Shown one piece after another: positions 7,998 to 17,153 of a stretch of 64,000 nt of DNA; position 1 is the first letter of the stretch, and every line of letters begins with the position of its first letter. This stretch comes from Bradyrhizobium sp. BR13661. GTDB taxonomy: Bacteria; Pseudomonadota; Alphaproteobacteria; Rhizobiales; Xanthobacteraceae. Both the position numbers and the translations under genes were made by a program. The stretch spans positions 1 to 64,000 of the forward strand of contig NZ_JARXWB010000029.1 in NCBI RefSeq assembly GCF_029892425.1, read 5' to 3'. The notes under the pieces are model-generated. The model saw nothing but the letters and a program-made list of their open reading frames with translations, searched no databases and was not told the DNA's origin.

Positions 7998-8816
7998 ATG
8001 AAAGGACAGGACCCCATCGCTCCGGCACTCTCGCTCAGCGCGTTCTTGCGGGCGCTCCGGGAGCGCCAGTCGCCGGCAGAATTCGGCCTCGCCGCCGGAC
8101 CACGGCGGCGCACCCCCGGCCTGCGGCGCGAGGAGGTGGCCCAGCTCTGCGGCCTCAGCGTCACATGGTACACGTGGATCGAGCAGGGGCGCGATGTCTC
8201 CGTCTCCGCTCCGGCACTTGCGCGTCTCGCCAACGGATTGCGCCTGTCACGGGCCGAGCGCAGCTACCTCTTCGAAGTTGCGGGTAAGCGCGATCCCGAG
8301 CGCCCCGGCAACACCGATGATCCGCCCGACGAGGTCCTCGCCTGCGTCGATGCGATCGATGGGCCCGCCTACATCCTCGATCGCACATGGCGCGCGCGTC
8401 GCTGGAACGCGAAAGCGTCGCTCCTGTTTGCAGGATGGCTCGATGCCGACGGCGAAAAAAATCTGCTGCGCTACATCTTCCTCAGGCCTGAGGCGCGAAC
8501 CCTGATCCTTGACTGGACCTCGCGCGCGCGTCGCGTCGTCGCAGAGTTCCGCGCGGCCGTGACAGTCTATTCTGACGACCCCGAGATTCGCCGGCTGGTC
8601 GAGGAGCTGAGACTGGGAAGCCCCGACTTCGAACGCTGCTGGGAAGCGCAGGGCGTTCTGGCGCGCGAAGGCGGCGAACGTGCGTTCGATCATCCGACCA
8701 TGGGGCGGCTGCACTATCAGCAGGTGTCGCTGTCTCTCGCGGGATGGCCCGACTATCGACTGACGATGCTCCTCCCTGCACCGCGCGTTGATCAGTCCGC
8801 GCCCTACTCTGCCTGA
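7998..8816 (+). CDS. XRE-type helix-turn-helix regulator with MmyB-like ligand-binding domain
   Basis: A 272-residue protein. Residues of about 10-85 form an HTH_31-type domain with RRTPGLRREEVAQLCGLSVTWYTWIEQGRD, the hallmark of the MmyB-like regulator family. The rest (about 105-265) is the PAS-like MmyB ligand-binding domain, with WRARRWNAKA and the LRYIFLRPEAR segment. It is divergent from the PPOX-family gene, with paired dyads between. Such regulators commonly repress an adjacent oxidoreductase gene. Its 3' end overlaps the convergent metallopeptidase gene by 13 bp. Confidence 0.9.
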   Translation: MKGQDPIAPALSLSAFLRALRERQSPAEFGLAAGPRRRTPGLRREEVAQLCGLSVTWYTWIEQGRDVSVSAPALARLANGLRLSRAERSYLFEVAGKRDPERPGNTDDPPDEVLACVDAIDGPAYILDRTWRARRWNAKASLLFAGWLDADGEKNLLRYIFLRPEARTLILDWTSRARRVVAEFRAAVTVYSDDPEIRRLVEELRLGSPDFERCWEAQGVLAREGGERAFDHPTMGRLHYQQVSLSLAGWPDYRLTMLLPAPRVDQSAPYSA

Positions 8817-9202
8817 GCCTCGATATCAGCCATATCGTCGTCCGAAAGGCCGAAATGGTGGCCGATCTCGTGGATCAGGACGTGGCGGACGATATGGCCG
8901 AGGCTCTCGTCGTGCTCGGCCCAGTAGTCCAGGATCGGCCGGCGATAGAGCCAAACCAAGTTGGGCAGCCGCGCCACGTCGCCCAAACTCTGCTGGGGCA
9001 GGCCGACGCCCTGGAACAGGCCGAGCAGGTCGAACTCGCTCTCGCATTCCATCTCGTCGAGGACCTCCTCGGTGGGGAAGTCGTCGACGCGGATGATCAG
9101 GCCTTCGCAGAGCCCACGAAACTCCGCCGGCAGGCGCTCGAAAATGTCGTGCGCCGTCACTTCCATCTCGGCCAGCGAGGGCGCTTTCAGGTCGGTCCAC
9201 AT
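8804..9202 (-). CDS. zincin-like metallopeptidase family protein (DUF1025 type)
   Basis: A 132-residue protein with the zinc motif HEIGH (His111, Glu112, His115) followed by HFGLSDDDM, the arrangement of the small zincin-like family once called DUF1025. An N-terminal helical part (DIFERLPAEF) and LVWLYRRPILDYW precede it. ATG at 9202 is preferred because AGAGG is correctly spaced; a GTG at 9208 is in frame but overlaps that site. No secretion signal is seen. The stop codon lies inside the end of the convergent regulator gene. Proteolytic activity has rarely been shown for the family, so the function is uncertain. Confidence 0.88.
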   Translation of the reverse strand: MWTDLKAPSLAEMEVTAHDIFERLPAEFRGLCEGLIIRVDDFPTEEVLDEMECESEFDLLGLFQGVGLPQQSLGDVARLPNLVWLYRRPILDYWAEHDESLGHIVRHVLIHEIGHHFGLSDDDMADIEAQAE

Positions 9203-9335
9203 GGGCACCTCTTAGCGCGGGTTTCGCGGTGATGCATCCGGCTTTATAAGCGCGCGAGGTTGACGCGCGCTGCCAAAACGGGGAGCGTGGGGCCGGTGGG
9301 AGCCCAATGCGAGGGCGGTTCAGGTGGGCGGGAAA

Positions 9336-9647
9336 ATGCGAGCAAAAACAACGGTGGCTCTACTGTGCATGGGGTTGTTTTCGCAAGTCGGCGTGAGCGC
9401 CCAGGCGGAAACGGCCGGCACGGTGGTCCGCATGGCCCAGGCGGTCTCACCCGACGCTCCGCCACCGCGGAAGCGGCCCCAGACGCGCCTGCGCGTCACG
9501 CCCTATTACTCACCTGACGGCGTCTATCCGCGCTACAATCCGGGCCCGGATGCGGTCCGCGAATGCAACGCCACCTATGTTCAGGAATACCGGCCGAGCG
9601 GCACGGTGATCGTGCCGCATATGAGCTGCTACTGGCGTCGCGGCTGA
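9336..9647 (+). CDS. small exported hypothetical protein
   Basis: About 103 residues. An N-terminal signal peptide (MRAKTTVALLCMGLFSQVGVSAQA) is followed by a proline-rich stretch (SPDAPPPRKRP) and a conserved-looking tail with YYSPDGVYPRYNPGP and two cysteines (ECNATY and MSCYW) that could form a disulfide. ATG 9336 is used; a GTG at 9324 is in frame. It is the first of several adjacent small exported or membrane proteins. No family function is known to me. Confidence 0.7.
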   Translation: MRAKTTVALLCMGLFSQVGVSAQAETAGTVVRMAQAVSPDAPPPRKRPQTRLRVTPYYSPDGVYPRYNPGPDAVRECNATYVQEYRPSGTVIVPHMSCYWRRG

Positions 9648-9655
9648 TCGAGAGC

Positions 9656-9865
9656 CTAGTGCCCGCGCAGCGCGCCGATCAGGCCCGCGCCGACGACGAT
9701 CGCCGAGGCGCCATAAACCAGGATCGCCATCACGAGCTGCGTCAGCGGGCTTGCCGTGCCGCCCTGGACGCCCGGCCCTTGCGAGGCCAGCGCCGAACCC
9801 GCGCCGAGCAAGATGCCCGCCGCGATCGCGAGGCCGGATATCCGCAATCCCTGTAGCTGTGGCAT
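9656..9865 (-). CDS. small membrane hypothetical protein
   Basis: A 69-residue protein with two hydrophobic segments: LRISGLAIAAGILLGAGSAL (possibly a cleaved signal, ending ALAS) and LTQLVMAILVYGASAIVVGAG. ATG 9865 is chosen because AGGAG lies about six bases upstream; the frame stays open further upstream to 9988, but that part looks non-protein. It is tail-to-tail with the preceding exported protein (8 bp apart). Probably a real small inner-membrane protein of unknown function. Confidence 0.6.
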   Translation of the reverse strand: MPQLQGLRISGLAIAAGILLGAGSALASQGPGVQGGTASPLTQLVMAILVYGASAIVVGAGLIGALRGH

Positions 9866-10092
9866 GACCATCTCCTGCATGCGCTCGACCAGAAGATACG
9901 CGTGTCGCTGACGGCTGGTTTTCGTCGGCGTCCGGAATGTTGCGCCGATGTTCAGGAACTTTGCCTGTGCCCCTCTGCATTCATCCATGGGGCGCGTTCA
10001 GCCATAACAGATTCAGGCCCGGCATTCCAGATCGGGTGCTTTTAACTTGCGGGCGGCCGCGTGATCCTCTCATGTTACGTGCGGAGGTCGTC

Positions 10093-10353
10093 ATGACGAG
10101 ATGGATCGCGTTGGCCGTTGCCGTTGGGCTTTCCGCAAGCCTGCCTCAAATGTCCGCCGCGCAGAAGGTGACGAAGCTGCCGGACGCCTCCGCGGGGCGC
10201 GCGGTGTTCGATGGGCGACGGCATGTTCGATACGACGCCACGCGATACGTTCCGCGTCCCGATCCGCCTTATTACGCGCGGCCCGTCTACTACCGTCCCT
10301 ATCCCTATGGCGTGCCCGCACCGTTCGTGATCGGCTACGGGCCGTTTTGGTGA
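10093..10353 (+). CDS. small exported Pro/Tyr-rich hypothetical protein
   Basis: An 86-residue protein with a signal peptide (MTRWIALAVAVGLSASLPQMSAAQ) and a C-terminal half rich in Tyr, Pro and Arg (PPYYARPVYYRPYPYG) ending IGYGPFW. ATG 10093 is supported by GGAGG at 10083-10087; the open frame extends upstream to 9937 without coding character. Likely periplasmic or surface-located. No recognised domain. Confidence 0.72.
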   Translation: MTRWIALAVAVGLSASLPQMSAAQKVTKLPDASAGRAVFDGRRHVRYDATRYVPRPDPPYYARPVYYRPYPYGVPAPFVIGYGPFW

Positions 10354-10441
10354 CGCGGCTTGCCAGCGGAGCGTCGTTCATTCATGGCGCGTTCACGTCG
10401 TTGTCCTTAGCTTCATCGAGGGAACGACAGGGAGAGATTCC

Positions 10442-10978
10442 ATGCTGAGGACCTTGCGTCCCCGGACAAGCTCGTTGCGCTTGCTCGGGCTTGCCGCATT
10501 TGCCGTTCTGATGCTGTCGTCAGGGACCGCGCGCCGCGCTGAAGCGATGACGCCGATCAATCCGACGGCGCTGCCCGCGGCGCAGGCTGCAAGCGACGAC
10601 ATGATGATCCAGGTCCGCCATGGCGGCGGTGGTGGAGGCTTTCACGGAGGCGGCGGACATTTCGGCGGCTTCCATGGTGGCGGAGGTCACTTCGGTGGCT
10701 ACCACGGCGGTGGCTTCCACGCCGCGCCGGCTTTCCATGGCGGCGGCTATCGTTATGGCGGCTTCCGCTATGGCGGATATGGCGGCTATCACCGTCATTG
10801 GGGCGGCGGCTACTATCGCCCGCATTACGGCTATCGCCACTTCCACCGGCGCTATTATGACGGCGGCTACTATCCCTACTACCACTATCCGCGCCGCTGC
10901 CGGATCATCTGGACCTATTACGGTCCGCGCCGCATCTGCCGCTGGCATCGCTGGCATTACCCGTACCGCTATTGGTAA
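10442..10978 (+). CDS. exported Gly/His/Tyr-rich repeat protein
   Basis: A 178-residue protein. An N-terminal signal peptide runs to about residue 35 (ending RRAEA). A short linker follows, then from residue 59 a low-complexity tract of GGGGFHGGGGHFGG-type repeats passing into GGYRYGG and Tyr/Arg/His-rich blocks. The tail holds two cysteines (RRCRII and RRICRW). AGGGAGAG lies just upstream of ATG 10442. A strong terminator follows the stop, so it is probably a single transcription unit. Gly/His/Tyr composition suggests metal binding or an extended surface protein, but that is inference; such proteins are frequent but uncharacterised in Bradyrhizobium. Confidence 0.78.
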   Translation: MLRTLRPRTSSLRLLGLAAFAVLMLSSGTARRAEAMTPINPTALPAAQAASDDMMIQVRHGGGGGGFHGGGGHFGGFHGGGGHFGGYHGGGFHAAPAFHGGGYRYGGFRYGGYGGYHRHWGGGYYRPHYGYRHFHRRYYDGGYYPYYHYPRRCRIIWTYYGPRRICRWHRWHYPYRYW

Positions 10979-10996
10979 GTGCGGTCGAAATGAAGA

Positions 10997-11019
10997 GGGC
11001 GCCGTCGCGGCGCCCTTTT
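10997..11019 (+). terminator. rho-independent terminator after the Gly/His-rich protein gene
   Basis: Perfect 7-bp stem gggcgcc / ggcgccc with a 5-nt loop and a TTTT tract on the plus strand, 18 bp past the stop codon at 10978. Confidence 0.88.
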
Positions 11020-11030
11020 CATTGCGTGGC

Positions 11031-11240
11031 TCAAAGCCAGCCCTTCACATTCCAGGATGACGGCTTCCACCGCATCAGCGTCTCGATCTTCCACTTCTTG
11101 AACATCGCGGGCGGCCAGCGGCTCAACCGCGAGGTCTCCTCCACCTCGGGCTTGGCGACGATACGGAGCGGCGTGGCGCGCCGCCGGTGCTGGCGGGTCG
11201 CATCGCTGATCAGATCGACATATTCAGGCTTGTTGGCCAT
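11031..11240 (-). CDS. small basic hypothetical protein
   Basis: A 69-residue Arg/Lys/Trp-rich protein (MANKPEYVDLISDATRQHRR start) with CGAGGA positioned before ATG 11240. No signal peptide, membrane segment or recognised domain. It sits between the terminator at 11.0 kb and the leuC stop, in the same direction as leuC, 83 bp downstream of it, so it may be read through from leuC. The coding call rests on start context and codon-like composition only. Confidence 0.6.
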   Translation of the reverse strand: MANKPEYVDLISDATRQHRRRATPLRIVAKPEVEETSRLSRWPPAMFKKWKIETLMRWKPSSWNVKGWL

Positions 11241-11323
11241 GACACTGCGTCCTCGCGAGGACGCAGTGTCGGCGCAGCCGATTAACGGCGGTTTACCGCA
11301 TCAGTTACAATTGTGGGACCAGC

Positions 11324-12730
<1,407 letters not shown>

Positions 12731-13055
12731 GAGCTTAAGCTCCGGGAATGTTGGTAACGGAAAAGCGCGGTCACGCGCGGGGCAACAGAGTCGTATGCAG
12801 CGCAGCCTTTAAGCTGCGGAACTAAGCTCTGACGTTGCCGAGGTCGCGAAGCGTCCGAAGAACCGGCCAGGCAGCCGGGAGCGATCGTCGATGACGACGC
12901 GCCGGGGCGAGACGAAGCTGGTCAGATCTGGAAACATTCCAAGCATATATAGCAGGCCGAATTGGAAGCGCGAGTGCCTTGACGCGCACGGCTGACGCAA
13001 CAAAAAAGCGCGGGGTGTGGCCCCGCGCTCTCGAAATTCGACTGTAAGCGCAAGC
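12731..13055. other. 325 bp gap between rplS and leuC
   Basis: Contains the rplS terminator at its right end and the leuC promoter region at its left. A short hairpin (cgcagc / gctgcg, around 12799-12816) is present on the leuC side, but it has no T tract. No leader peptide rich in leucine codons with terminator/antiterminator structure could be recognised, and no protein-coding frame is convincing. Confidence 0.55.
13002..13029 (-). terminator. rho-independent terminator of rplS
   Basis: Stem agcgcgggg / ccccgcgct (13007-13015 and 13021-13029) with a 5-nt loop. On the minus strand a run of six T follows. It lies 26 bp past the rplS stop and ends the ffh-rpsP-rimM-trmD-rplS group. Confidence 0.92.
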
Positions 13056-13439
13056 TTACTCGTTGACGGCGGCCTTGGCGTGCTCAGTCTTCTCGACGAT
13101 GCGGGCCGACTTGCCGCGGAGGTTGCGGAGGTAATAGAGCTTGGCACGACGCACCTTGCCGCGACGCACCACCTTGATCGAGTCGATCATCGGCGACATC
13201 ACCGGGAACACGCGCTCGACGCCTTCGCCGTAGGAGATCTTGCGGACGGTGAAGCTCTCGTTGAGGCCACCGCCGGAACGGCCGATGCAAACGCCCTCAT
13301 AGGCCTGCACGCGGGTGCGGTCGCCTTCGACGACCTTCACGTTGACGATCACGGTGTCGCCGGGACCGAATTCCGGAATGTCCTTGCCGGCGGCGAGCTT
13401 GTCGAATTGCTCTTGCTCGAGCTGCTTGATCAGGTTCAT
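13056..13439 (-). CDS. rplS: 50S ribosomal protein L19
   Basis: A 127-residue L19 at the interface of the two ribosomal subunits. Signatures are FGPGDTVIVNVKVVEGDRTRVQAYEG and RRGKVRRAKLYYLRNLRGKSARI. Length is typical of alphaproteobacteria, with an Ala/Lys-rich tail. ATG 13439 begins MNLIKQLEQEQ; GGAGAT lies upstream. It is the last gene of the conserved rpsP-rimM-trmD-rplS order and is followed by a strong terminator. The 110 bp gap to trmD may carry an extra promoter. Confidence 0.98.
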   Translation of the reverse strand: MNLIKQLEQEQFDKLAAGKDIPEFGPGDTVIVNVKVVEGDRTRVQAYEGVCIGRSGGGLNESFTVRKISYGEGVERVFPVMSPMIDSIKVVRRGKVRRAKLYYLRNLRGKSARIVEKTEHAKAAVNE

Positions 13440-13549
13440 GGGTAAATCTCCATCGACGCGCCCAGCCTTGCGAAACGGGGGCCGCGCGAAATTCGTTTAT
13501 CCAGCCATTGCGGATGTGGCCGCTCCTATAAGGCAAGCCGGAGCGTTTG

Positions 13550-14305
13550 TCACCCGTCTGTCTTGTTTTTTGGCGTTTTTTGGCGCCGGGGCCGATTCGG
13601 TGCCTTCGGCGGGATTTGGGCCCATAAATCGGGCCGTCGGGCCTCCGTCAGGGCCTCGGATTGCGCCCGCCGCCAGCTGGCGACCTTGGCGTGGTCGCCC
13701 GAGGTCAGGATCTCCGGGATCGGAACGCCCTCGAACAGCTGCGGCCGGGTGTATTGGGGGTATTCGAGCAGGCCGTCGGAAAAGCTCTCCTCGGTTCCCG
13801 AGGCTTCCTTGCCCATGACGCCCGGCAGCAGCCGGACGCAGGCGTCAATCAGGGCCAGGGCTGCGATTTCGCCCCCCGACAGCACAAAATCGCCGATCGA
13901 GACCTCCTCCAGACCGCGGCCATCGATCACCCGCTGGTCGATGCCCTCGAACCGCCCGCAGACGATCAGGGGGCCGGGGCCCTGGGCCAGCTCCCTGACG
14001 CGGGTCTGGGTCAATGGCCGACCTCGGGGGCTCATCAGCAGCTTGGGGCGGTCCGGTCCGATCGCCGCGGCATCGATCGCTGCCGCCAGAACGTCAGCCC
14101 GCAGCACCATGCCCGGGCCGCCGCCGGCCGGGGTGTCGTCAACGCTGCGATGGCGGTCCGTGGCGGAGGCCCTGATGTCCCGCGCCTCGATCTGCCAGAG
14201 GCCGGAGGCCAGCGCCCGGCCGGCCAGGCTGACGCCGAGCGGCCCCGGAAACATCTCCGGAAACAGCGTCAGCACCGTCGCGCGCCAGGGGGAAGGGTTG
14301 GTCAT
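13550..14305 (-). CDS. trmD: tRNA (guanine37-N1)-methyltransferase
   Basis: Methylates G37 of tRNAs with a 36G using S-adenosylmethionine, which prevents +1 frameshifting. The SPOUT-class knot is evident in DDTPAGGGPGMVL, LIVCGRFEGIDQRV and SIGDFVLSGGE. With ATG 14305 the protein is 251 residues (MTNPSPWRATVLTLFPEMF), near family length; GTG 14329 is an alternative start adding eight residues. The C-terminus is Lys/Arg/Asn-rich and unusually basic (PNRPRRQKTPKNKTDG). It is downstream of rimM in the ribosomal group. Confidence 0.96.
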   Translation of the reverse strand: MTNPSPWRATVLTLFPEMFPGPLGVSLAGRALASGLWQIEARDIRASATDRHRSVDDTPAGGGPGMVLRADVLAAAIDAAAIGPDRPKLLMSPRGRPLTQTRVRELAQGPGPLIVCGRFEGIDQRVIDGRGLEEVSIGDFVLSGGEIAALALIDACVRLLPGVMGKEASGTEESFSDGLLEYPQYTRPQLFEGVPIPEILTSGDHAKVASWRRAQSEALTEARRPDLWAQIPPKAPNRPRRQKTPKNKTDG

Positions 14306-14338
14306 GTCAGTCAGCTTAGCCAAAACCACGGCGTGTGG

Positions 14339-14872
14339 TTATGGGTCCCTGCCTTTGCCGGAGGGATCATCGCCTTCGATCTCCTGCGGCAGCGCGATCA
14401 CGACGCGGCCGCCGGCGATGTCGACCTCGGGCACGACCGCGTTCGTGAACGGCAGCAGCATCGTCGCGCCCTTCAGCGGTGCGATCTCGATGATGTCGCC
14501 GGCGCCGAAATTATGGATGGCGAGCACGCGGCCGAGCGCATCGCCATCGATGGTGACGGCGGCGAGCCCGATCAGATCGGCGTGATAATATTCGTCGTCA
14601 TCGGTCGCGGGCAGTTTTTCGCGCGCGACGTAGAGCTCGATGCCGTTGAGGCGTTCCGCCTCATCGCGGGTCGTGACGCCCTTGAACGTCGCTACCAGAT
14701 GGTCCTTGGCTTCGCGGGCCTGCGCCAGTTCGAACTGGCGCTTGCCGTCCTTGGTGAGAAGCGGACCGTAGCGCTTCACGGCAAAGGGATCTTCGGTGAA
14801 GGTCCACAATTTGACCGCGCCGCGCACACCATGCGCGGCGCCGATCCGCGCGACGCAGATCAGCGCCGACAT
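14339..14872 (-). CDS. rimM: ribosome maturation factor RimM
   Basis: A 177-residue 16S rRNA processing factor that binds S19 during 30S assembly. The N-terminal RimM barrel starts CVARIGAAHGVRGAVKLWTF, and the C-terminal PRC-barrel has GRVLAIHNFGAGDIIEI and LLPFTNAVVPEVDI. Both domains are complete and the length is normal. It is 9 bp from the rpsP stop, so the two are cotranscribed. Confidence 0.97.
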   Translation of the reverse strand: MSALICVARIGAAHGVRGAVKLWTFTEDPFAVKRYGPLLTKDGKRQFELAQAREAKDHLVATFKGVTTRDEAERLNGIELYVAREKLPATDDDEYYHADLIGLAAVTIDGDALGRVLAIHNFGAGDIIEIAPLKGATMLLPFTNAVVPEVDIAGGRVVIALPQEIEGDDPSGKGRDP

Positions 14873-14881
14873 GGCCTAGCC

Positions 14882-15214
14882 TTAGCCCTTCGCAGCGGCT
14901 TCAGCCTGCGCCTTGCGCTCCTTGCGCGGCACGGCCTTCTCGGGGTTGTTGCGCGCTTCGCGCTTCTTGACGCCGGCGGCATCGAGGAAACGGGCGACGC
15001 GGTCCGACGGCTGCGCGCCCTTGGCGAGCCAGGCCTTCACCTTGTCCATGTCGAGCTTCAGGCGGGTCTCGTTGTCCTTCGGCAGCAGCGGGTTGAAATG
15101 GCCGAGACGCTCGATGAATCGGCCATCGCGGGGGAAGCGGGAGTCGGCGACGACGACGTGATAGACGGGACGCTTCTTGGTGCCTGCGCGGGCGAGGCGG
15201 ATAACGACGGACAT
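14882..15214 (-). CDS. rpsP: 30S ribosomal protein S16
   Basis: A 110-residue S16 with the family start MSVVIRLARAGTKKRPVYH and core SRFPRDGRFIERLGHFNPLL, plus the extended Lys/Ala-rich C-terminus seen in alphaproteobacteria. ATG 15214 is chosen over the upstream open frame because AGGAGAACTCA precedes it and homologues begin MSVVIRL. It lies 86 bp downstream of ffh. Confidence 0.98.
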   Translation of the reverse strand: MSVVIRLARAGTKKRPVYHVVVADSRFPRDGRFIERLGHFNPLLPKDNETRLKLDMDKVKAWLAKGAQPSDRVARFLDAAGVKKREARNNPEKAVPRKERKAQAEAAAKG

Positions 15215-15300
15215 TGAGTTCTCCTTTAAAGTACAGTCTGTTTGGCTGATTGGTATTTTCGCGTTGCGCGAGACCGATGCGATCCCTCGCGACGAATTCC

Positions 15301-16848
15301 TCATTTCTTCTTGCCTGGAAATCCGCCGAGGCCCGGCAGCGTCGGCTTGCCGCTCAGACCGGTCAGTCCAGGAACGTTCGGCAGGCCGGTGCGAAGACCG
15401 GCCGGCAAATCCTTCGGCAGGCTGGGTAGACCCTGACCGCCGCCGCTCTGCATCTTCTCCTGCAGCGCCTTCATCTCGTCCGGAGACGGCATCTTCATGC
15501 CGCCGCCGAAGCCCATCGCCTGCGCGATGCCGGCGAGCGGGCCGCGCTTGCCCGAGCCCATCGCCTTCATCACGTCGGCCATGTTCCGGTGCATCTTCAG
15601 CAGCTTGTTGACGTGCTCGACGCTCTGGCCGGAACCAGCGGCGATACGCTTCTTGCGGCTGGCCTTGAGCACGTCGGGATGACGGCGCTCGTCGCGCGTC
15701 ATGGAATCGATGATCGCGACCTGGCGCTTCAGGATCTTGTCGTCGATGCCGGCCGCGGCGATCTGATTTTTCATCTTGGAGATGCCGGGCATCATGCCCA
15801 TCAGCCCGCTGATGCCGCCCATGTTGGCCATCTGCAGCAGCTGCTCGCGCATGTCGTTGAGGTCGAATTGACCCTTGCGCATGCGCTCGGCAGTGCGCGC
15901 GGCCTTCTCGGCGTCGATATTGGCGGCGGCGCGCTCGACCAGCGAGACGACGTCGCCCATGCCGAGGATGCGGCCGGCGATACGATCGGGATGAAAATCT
16001 TCCAGCGCGTCGGTCTTTTCACCCGTGCCGATCAGCTTGATCGGCTTGCCGGTGACCGCGCGCATCGACAGCGCAGCGCCGCCGCGGCCGTCGCCGTCGA
16101 CACGCGTCAGCACGATGCCGGTGAGGCCGACGCGCTGGTCGAAGGAGCGCGCGAGATTCACGGCGTCCTGGCCGGTCAGCGAGTCCGCGACCAGCAGCAC
16201 TTCGTGCGGGTTGGCGGCCGCTTTGATCGCGGCCGCTTCCGCCATCATCTCTTCGTCGAGCGTGGTACGGCCGGCGGTGTCGAGCAGCACGATGTCGTAG
16301 CCGCCGAGCTTGCCGGCCTCTAACGCGCGCTTCGCAATCTGCGGCGGCTGCTGGCCCGCGACGATCGGCAGCGTCGGAATGTCGAGGTCGCGTCCGAGCA
16401 CCGCGAGCTGCTCCATCGCCGCCGGGCGATAGACGTCGAGCGAGGCCATCAGCACCTTGCGCTTGTCGCGCTGGACCAGGCGGCGGGCGAGCTTGGCGGT
16501 GGTGGTGGTCTTACCGGAGCCTTGCAGGCCGACCATCATGATCGGCACCGGCGGCACGGAATTGACGTCGATGGTCTGGCTTTCGGCGCCGAGCGTGTTG
16601 ATCAGCTCGTCATGGACGATCTTGACCACCATCTGGCCTGGCGTGACCGACTTGACGACGGTGGCGCCGATCGCCTGCTCGCGGACGCGTTCGGTGAAGC
16701 TGCGCACGACCTCGAGCGCGACGTCAGCCTCGAGCAGCGCGCGGCGCACCTCGCGCATCGCAGCATCGACGTCCTTTTCGGTCAGCGCACCGCGCCCCGT
16801 CAGACGATCGAGAATGCCACCAAGCCGTTCCGACAGATTGTCGAACAA
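15301..16848 (-). CDS. ffh: signal recognition particle protein Ffh (SRP54)
   Basis: GTPase that, with 4.5S RNA, targets nascent membrane proteins to FtsY, which is also encoded in this window. It has 515 residues. N domain starts MFDNLSERLGGILDRL; G domain has GLQGSGKTTTTAK (P-loop), DTAGR and TRVDGDGRGG (G4 region; Arg-Val replaces the more usual Lys-Leu); the Met-rich M domain runs from about residue 300. A Gly/Pro/Leu-rich tail ends in KKK. The start codon is TTG at 16848, with AAGGACA upstream. First gene of the ribosomal group. Confidence 0.97.
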   Translation of the reverse strand: MFDNLSERLGGILDRLTGRGALTEKDVDAAMREVRRALLEADVALEVVRSFTERVREQAIGATVVKSVTPGQMVVKIVHDELINTLGAESQTIDVNSVPPVPIMMVGLQGSGKTTTTAKLARRLVQRDKRKVLMASLDVYRPAAMEQLAVLGRDLDIPTLPIVAGQQPPQIAKRALEAGKLGGYDIVLLDTAGRTTLDEEMMAEAAAIKAAANPHEVLLVADSLTGQDAVNLARSFDQRVGLTGIVLTRVDGDGRGGAALSMRAVTGKPIKLIGTGEKTDALEDFHPDRIAGRILGMGDVVSLVERAAANIDAEKAARTAERMRKGQFDLNDMREQLLQMANMGGISGLMGMMPGISKMKNQIAAAGIDDKILKRQVAIIDSMTRDERRHPDVLKASRKKRIAAGSGQSVEHVNKLLKMHRNMADVMKAMGSGKRGPLAGIAQAMGFGGGMKMPSPDEMKALQEKMQSGGGQGLPSLPKDLPAGLRTGLPNVPGLTGLSGKPTLPGLGGFPGKKK

Positions 16849-17153
16849 TGAAGTTGTCCTTGTCCTGCTCGCCAGAATGGCGATCTTCCAAACACCTTTG
16901 CGCCCGAGGGCGCATAGCGCTGTCGGGCGTTGACCTCTGGCCTCCAGGGCCAGTCGGCGGGTCGAAAAGAAAGCCTTTCCGAGAAAGTGGCGGGGTTAAA
17001 CGCCGCTCAGGCCTGAAAGTCAAGGAAAGTTAGGGGGGCGGGGCGCCTCTGCCGGGGCAAGGCCTTGAAAACGGGCGCTTTCCGCCGATGGGTTCCTTTT
17101 TCGGCGGCCCCGCCCATATAGCCGGTGATGTCTTACCTCTGCCACCAACCTTG
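16849..17153. other. 305 bp divergent gap between ffh and MBL hydrolase gene
   Basis: Must hold the promoters of ffh (minus) and the MBL-fold hydrolase (plus). The only structure seen is a 7-bp hairpin ccgccga / tcggcgg at 17082-17107, which lacks a T tract on either exit side. The right end is open in frame with the hydrolase from ATG 17088, but that extension lacks family similarity. Confidence 0.5.
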
